Below, in pieces: positions 6,159 through 9,011 of a stretch of DNA of 9,011 nucleotides. Under the pieces are notes generated by a model. The model did no database searches. It was given only the letters and a program-made list of their open reading frames with translations, and had not been told where the DNA came from. The DNA comes from a bacterium (lineage in GTDB: Bacteria > SZUA-79 > Acidulodesulfobacterales > Acidulodesulfobacteraceae), in NCBI GenBank assembly GCA_021806125.1, contig JAJZYC010000053.1:1-9011 (forward strand), in the 5' to 3' direction. Each line of letters opens with the position of its first letter. The first letter of the stretch is position 1. A program made the position numbers and the translations under genes.

Positions 6159-7679
6159 TTACAGTCCCGCATGTTTAATTCCAAGCGCTTTTAATTCGGC
6201 ATCCGTTAATTCGACGCCCCTTAATCTTTCTCTTGAACCCCTAAGGCTTTCGATAGAATTAACCCCCATTGCTCCCAAAACTTCCTGAATTTCGTGGCTC
6301 CATGCAGAAATAAGATTATACAATCTTTCTCCGTAAACTTCCGGGTCGAGCCTCCTTACGAGCTCAGGTCTTTGCGTTGTAATTCCCCAACTGCAGTTTC
6401 CGGTATTACATTTCCCGCAAACATGGCACCCCATAACTACGAGAGCGGCAGTTCCTATAGCAACCGCATCGGCGCCCAGAGCAATAGCTTTTACGGCATC
6501 GGCGCTCGACCTGATACTTCCCGCGGCTATAATAGAAGCCTCGTTCCTGATGCCTTCATCCCTAAGTCTTTCATCGACTTGAGCAAGGGCAAGCTCTATC
6601 GGTATGCCTACATGGTCTTTAATTATATTAGGGGCGGCTCCGGTTCCTCCGGTATAGCCGTCTATATAAACAATATCGGCACCCGCCCTGACTATTCCGC
6701 TTACTATAGCGGCTATATTATGCACAGCCGCTACTTTAACGGATACCGGTTTTTCATAATCGGTAGCCTCTTTAACGGCGTAAATAAGCTGTCTTAAATC
6801 TTCGATAGAGTATATGTCGTGATGGGGAGCCGGAGAAATTGCATCGGTTCCCACGGGAATCATCCTTGTTCTGGATATATCAGCGCCTATTTTTTCGCCT
6901 GGAAGATGTCCTCCTATACCCGGTTTTGCACCCTGTCCTATTTTTATTTCTACCGCGACTCCGCTGTTCAGATAATCCCTGTGAACGCCGAATCTCCCCG
7001 AAGCGACCTGAACGATTATATTTTTGCCGAACGGAACCAGGTCGTCGTGCAGTCCTCCCTCGCCGGTATTCATAACGATTCCCAAAGCTCTGGCGGCTAA
7101 AGCCATAGCTTTTTGGGCATTAAGAGAAATAGAGCCGTAAGACATTGCCCCGAAAATAAACGGGGTCTGCAGTTCTATTTGAGGAGGCATTTTTGATTTT
7201 AAAACGGATTCGCCGTTTTCGTCCAAACCGACGTCTAATCTCGAAGGTTTTTTGCCGAGATAAGTCCTGAGTTCCATAGGCTCCCTAAGAGGGTCGATGG
7301 ACGGGTTGGTAACCTGGCAGGCGTCTAAAAGTATATGGTCGAAATATTTTTTATATTTGAAAGTAGTTCCCATGCCGGAAATAACGATTCCGCCGGTTTC
7401 CGACTGCCTCCATATATTTTTTATGAGACCTTCTTTCCAGTTTGCATTTTCTCTAAGAACGGTAGGATTTTTAACTATAGAGATAGCTCCTTCCGGACAG
7501 TATGTATAGCATCTGCCGCAGGCTACGCATTTAGAATGGTCCGCGAGAATTTTATCTCCGCCGAAACTGTATGTTCCCCATCCGCAATTCTGGATGCATC
7601 TTTTGCACCTGACGCATTTATTATGGTCTATTAGAGCTAAATATTCTGATTGTATATTGGAAAAAGAGGATTTTGTCAT
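6159..7679 (-). CDS. Glutamate synthase FMN/iron-sulfur core subunit (archaeal-type, GltB2-like)
   Basis: The 506-residue synthase core forms glutamate from 2-oxoglutarate and ammonia using electrons passed through iron-sulfur clusters to FMN. An N-terminal ferredoxin domain has two [4Fe-4S] motifs: CVRCKRCIQNC (C22, C25, C28, C32) and CVACGRCYTYCP (C51, C54, C57, C61). The FMN-binding TIM barrel follows with GAMSYGSIS (177-185), NTGEGG (204-209), KIGQGAKPGIGGHLPGEK (246-263), ISPAPHHDIYSIEDL (281-295) and YIDGYTGGTGAAP (338-350). C418, C424 and C429 have the CX5CX4C spacing of the [3Fe-4S] ligands of classical glutamate synthase, and C421 is an additional cysteine. The short C-terminal segment ends at 506. 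The ATG overlaps the gltB1-like stop in an ATGA, and an AAGGAGG lies 12 nt upstream. The fused ferredoxin domain may take electrons from ferredoxin or from a separate GltD-like subunit not present here. Confidence 0.95.
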   Translation of the reverse strand: MTKSSFSNIQSEYLALIDHNKCVRCKRCIQNCGWGTYSFGGDKILADHSKCVACGRCYTYCPEGAISIVKNPTVLRENANWKEGLIKNIWRQSETGGIVISGMGTTFKYKKYFDHILLDACQVTNPSIDPLREPMELRTYLGKKPSRLDVGLDENGESVLKSKMPPQIELQTPFIFGAMSYGSISLNAQKAMALAARALGIVMNTGEGGLHDDLVPFGKNIIVQVASGRFGVHRDYLNSGVAVEIKIGQGAKPGIGGHLPGEKIGADISRTRMIPVGTDAISPAPHHDIYSIEDLRQLIYAVKEATDYEKPVSVKVAAVHNIAAIVSGIVRAGADIVYIDGYTGGTGAAPNIIKDHVGIPIELALAQVDERLRDEGIRNEASIIAAGSIRSSADAVKAIALGADAVAIGTAALVVMGCHVCGKCNTGNCSWGITTQRPELVRRLDPEVYGERLYNLISAWSHEIQEVLGAMGVNSIESLRGSRERLRGVELTDAELKALGIKHAGL

Positions 7680-8812
7680 AAACCGAGCAATCCTCCTTTC
7701 TGGTGTATATTTTTTTCTTCAAATTCAACGATAACCGGTTCTCCGGCTTTAGGCGACCATACGATATCCGGAGACGGACAAACCGCTCTTATTGCGGCTT
7801 CTTCCGATGCTACATAAGTAAAGTCGCCCATAGCGGCGGCAACGAGAGGTCTCAGCTTTATCCTGTCGTTCATAGCGACCATACCGTTAGAATGTCCGAA
7901 TACTATGGCAAAAGGTCCGTTTAAAAGCGCACTGCCGTAAATCTGCCTTAATGCGGTAAATAACTCTCTTTTTTCACCGTCCATTTTATCTATTTTCTGA
8001 TAAAACGGCGAAGCGAGAACCGTCAGGGCAAGGCTTACAGGAAGCTTATGCTTCCTTATAAGAAGGTCTAAAATATATGTTATCACTTCGGTATCGGTTT
8101 TAAGGGCAAGATTATATTTATACATTTCAAGGTACCTTTTGTTTATTCCGTAAGAAGATATTTCGCCGTTATGCACGATAGACCAGTCCAACAGCGTAAA
8201 CGGATGGGCGCCTCCCCACCATCCGGGCGTATTTGTAGGAAACCGATTATGCGCCGTCCACATATATCCTTCTATTTCTTCTAATTTGTAAAAATCGGCG
8301 ATATCCTCGGGATAACCTACCCCTTTAAACGCCCCCATATTTTTTCCGCTGGAGAAAACGTATGCCCCGTCGTAATTCTGGTTAATCAGCATAACGCTGT
8401 TGACTACAAAATCGTCGTCCCCGAGTTCGTGAAACAGTTTATCCGGCCTGTCGGATTTAGGCTTTATAAAATAGCGGTGCAGATAAGGATGGTCGTATAT
8501 TTTAGAAGTTCTGAACGTGGGAATAGGCTCTTCTTTTTCTATAATAAAATTATTTCTGATATAATCTTCGACGTCCGCCTTAGCGGAAAGGTTATCGTAC
8601 ATTATATGGAAAGCGTACAATTCGGCATAATCGGGATAGTTGCCGTAAACGGCAAAACCGCCGCCCAATCCGTTTCCTCTGTCATGCTCGACCGATATGG
8701 ATTTTTTAATATCTCTGCCGTTTGTCTTAATTTTCTTCGCGTTTATTATGCCGCATAATCCGCATCCCGATATATCTCTTTCCGCACTGAATTTATTTTT
8801 TATACTGAGCAC
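7676..8812 (-). CDS. Glutamate synthase class II glutamine amidotransferase subunit (GltB1-like)
   Basis: This 378-residue subunit hydrolyses glutamine to glutamate and ammonia, the ammonia being passed to the FMN core. It is the stand-alone counterpart of the N-terminal domain of the large glutamate synthase subunit. The Ntn-type nucleophile is C17 in GCGLCGIIN (16-24), matching the CGxxGI signature of class II amidotransferases. A 16-residue leader precedes it and would have to be cleaved to free the cysteine. Further active-site motifs are AHNRFPTNTPGWWGGAHPF (187-205), HNGEIS (214-219) and KTDTEV (238-243, D240). The start is GTG at 8812 with GAGGGA 6 nt upstream, and no ATG lies nearby in frame. 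The stop overlaps the next gene in an ATGA. The order GAT, FMN core, GXGXG domain is that of the fused enzyme split into three genes. Confidence 0.93.
   Translation of the reverse strand: MLSIKNKFSAERDISGCGLCGIINAKKIKTNGRDIKKSISVEHDRGNGLGGGFAVYGNYPDYAELYAFHIMYDNLSAKADVEDYIRNNFIIEKEEPIPTFRTSKIYDHPYLHRYFIKPKSDRPDKLFHELGDDDFVVNSVMLINQNYDGAYVFSSGKNMGAFKGVGYPEDIADFYKLEEIEGYMWTAHNRFPTNTPGWWGGAHPFTLLDWSIVHNGEISSYGINKRYLEMYKYNLALKTDTEVITYILDLLIRKHKLPVSLALTVLASPFYQKIDKMDGEKRELFTALRQIYGSALLNGPFAIVFGHSNGMVAMNDRIKLRPLVAAAMGDFTYVASEEAAIRAVCPSPDIVWSPKAGEPVIVEFEEKNIHQKGGLLGL
7692..7698 (-). promoter_or_regulatory. Shine-Dalgarno of the gltB2-like gene
   Basis: On the minus strand this reads AAGGAGG, 12 nt before the ATG and inside the last codons of the gltB1-like gene. 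A strong site this close to an ATGA stop-start overlap suggests the two subunits are translated together. Confidence 0.6.
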
Positions 8813-8824
8813 TTTAATCCCTCT
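8813..8824 (-). promoter_or_regulatory. Shine-Dalgarno fixing a GTG start of gltB1-like
   Basis: On the minus strand GAGGGA ends 6 nt before the GTG at 8812. The spacing is good and there is no competing ATG, so the GTG is the preferred start. The site therefore defines a 16-residue leader before the nucleophile Cys. Confidence 0.6.
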
Positions 8825-8860
8825 ATCCTTTTTATAAATTTATATAATATAATCGATTTA

Positions 8861-8889
8861 AATATAACATATATACATTTTTTTAACAA
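8861..8889 (-). promoter_or_regulatory. Sigma70-type promoter candidate for the glutamate synthase operon
   Basis: In the 83-bp gap before the gltB1-like gene, the minus strand has TTGTTA (8884-8889, 4 of 6 matches to TTGACA). After exactly 17 nt comes TATATT (8861-8866, 5 of 6 matches to TATAAT). The predicted start near 8854 would give a leader of about 40 nt. The gap is strongly AT-rich, so other -10-like boxes (for example around 8841-8850) are also present. I saw no sigma54 -24/-12 pair of the GG/GC type. Confidence 0.5.
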
Positions 8890-8895
8890 TATGCC

Positions 8896-9011
8896 TTATA
8901 AAATATTTTCGTCTATTATCCTTTTAAATTCAGGGTCCAGAGTCTTTTTTACCGGCGGAAGTCCTAATTTTTTCCGCATCCCTTCCTGCGGGTCGCCTAG
9001 CCTCAATGTTT
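8896..9011 (-). CDS. C-terminal end of an unidentified protein (partial)
   Basis: A minus-strand frame is open from the right edge of the window to a TAA at 8896-8898, giving 37 residues that begin TLRLGDPQEGMRKKLGLPP and end KRIIDENIL. The mixed hydrophobic and charged composition looks like real protein. It stops just before the promoter region of the glutamate synthase genes, as a neighbouring gene should. I do not recognise the family. Its position could suit a nitrogen-metabolism gene (such as a GltD-like reductase or glutamine synthetase), but the visible end lacks a diagnostic motif of either, so no function is assigned. The start lies outside the window. Confidence 0.6.
   Translation of the reverse strand, partial: TLRLGDPQEGMRKKLGLPPVKKTLDPEFKRIIDENIL

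Noticed and set aside
6294..6797. A 167-codon open frame on the plus strand
   Set aside because: It is antisense to the glutamate synthase FMN core. Its composition (Ser, Tyr, Gly, Arg) mirrors the GC-richer coding on the opposite strand, and there is no recognisable protein.
8813..8895. Glutamine or other riboswitch before the glutamate synthase genes
   Set aside because: The gap is short and almost wholly A/T, with no GC-paired stems. It is better explained by a promoter and ribosome-binding site.

Overview
The window is a compact, AT-rich bacterial segment in which every gene I can support lies on the minus strand, so it is read from right to left. Two functional blocks are present. Gene order and protein types suggest an AT-rich relative of the deltaproteobacterial (Desulfobacterota-like) lineages. 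The run zapB-like, zapA, 6S RNA, 5-formyl-THF cyclo-ligase, RNase Y, YmdB-type phosphoesterase and tyrS fits that assignment, but it is an inference from synteny and not a marker-gene placement.

Right block (about 5377-9011), nitrogen assimilation. After the last 37 codons of an unidentified gene there is an 83-bp gap with a reasonable sigma70-type promoter. It is followed by a three-gene split glutamate synthase. The genes are a class II glutamine amidotransferase (gltB1-like), an FMN/iron-sulfur synthase core with an N-terminal 2[4Fe-4S] ferredoxin domain (gltB2-like), and a GXGXG structural domain (gltB3-like). Together they match the three parts of the large subunit of classical bacterial glutamate synthase. 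No gltD-type NAD(P)H:FAD subunit is inside the window, so the electron donor is either ferredoxin-like or encoded elsewhere.

Middle block (about 4546-5341), cell division and RNA. A small coiled-coil ZapB-like gene overlaps zapA by an ATGA junction. The 266-bp gap after zapA is not empty. It folds on the minus strand as a canonical 6S RNA (ssrS), with a closing stem, a lower stem, a central bubble and an apical arm, in the same zapA-ssrS-cyclo-ligase order as in E. coli.

Left block (about 214-4545), folate, RNA decay and translation. It holds the 5-formyltetrahydrofolate cyclo-ligase, RNase Y (membrane anchor, coiled coil, KH, HD), a YmdB-type metallophosphoesterase that begins inside the rny 3' end at a TTG start, and tyrosyl-tRNA synthetase. 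Spacings of -11 to +30 bp suggest co-transcription. The 213 bp after tyrS hold no gene. They carry two hairpins, a repeated 14-mer and a possible promoter reading out of the window.

I see no mobile element, CRISPR array, phage gene or defence system. The content is mostly core metabolism. The least obvious items are the 6S RNA, the three-gene glutamate synthase with an extra cysteine near its 3Fe-4S site, and the repeat-bearing tail after tyrS.
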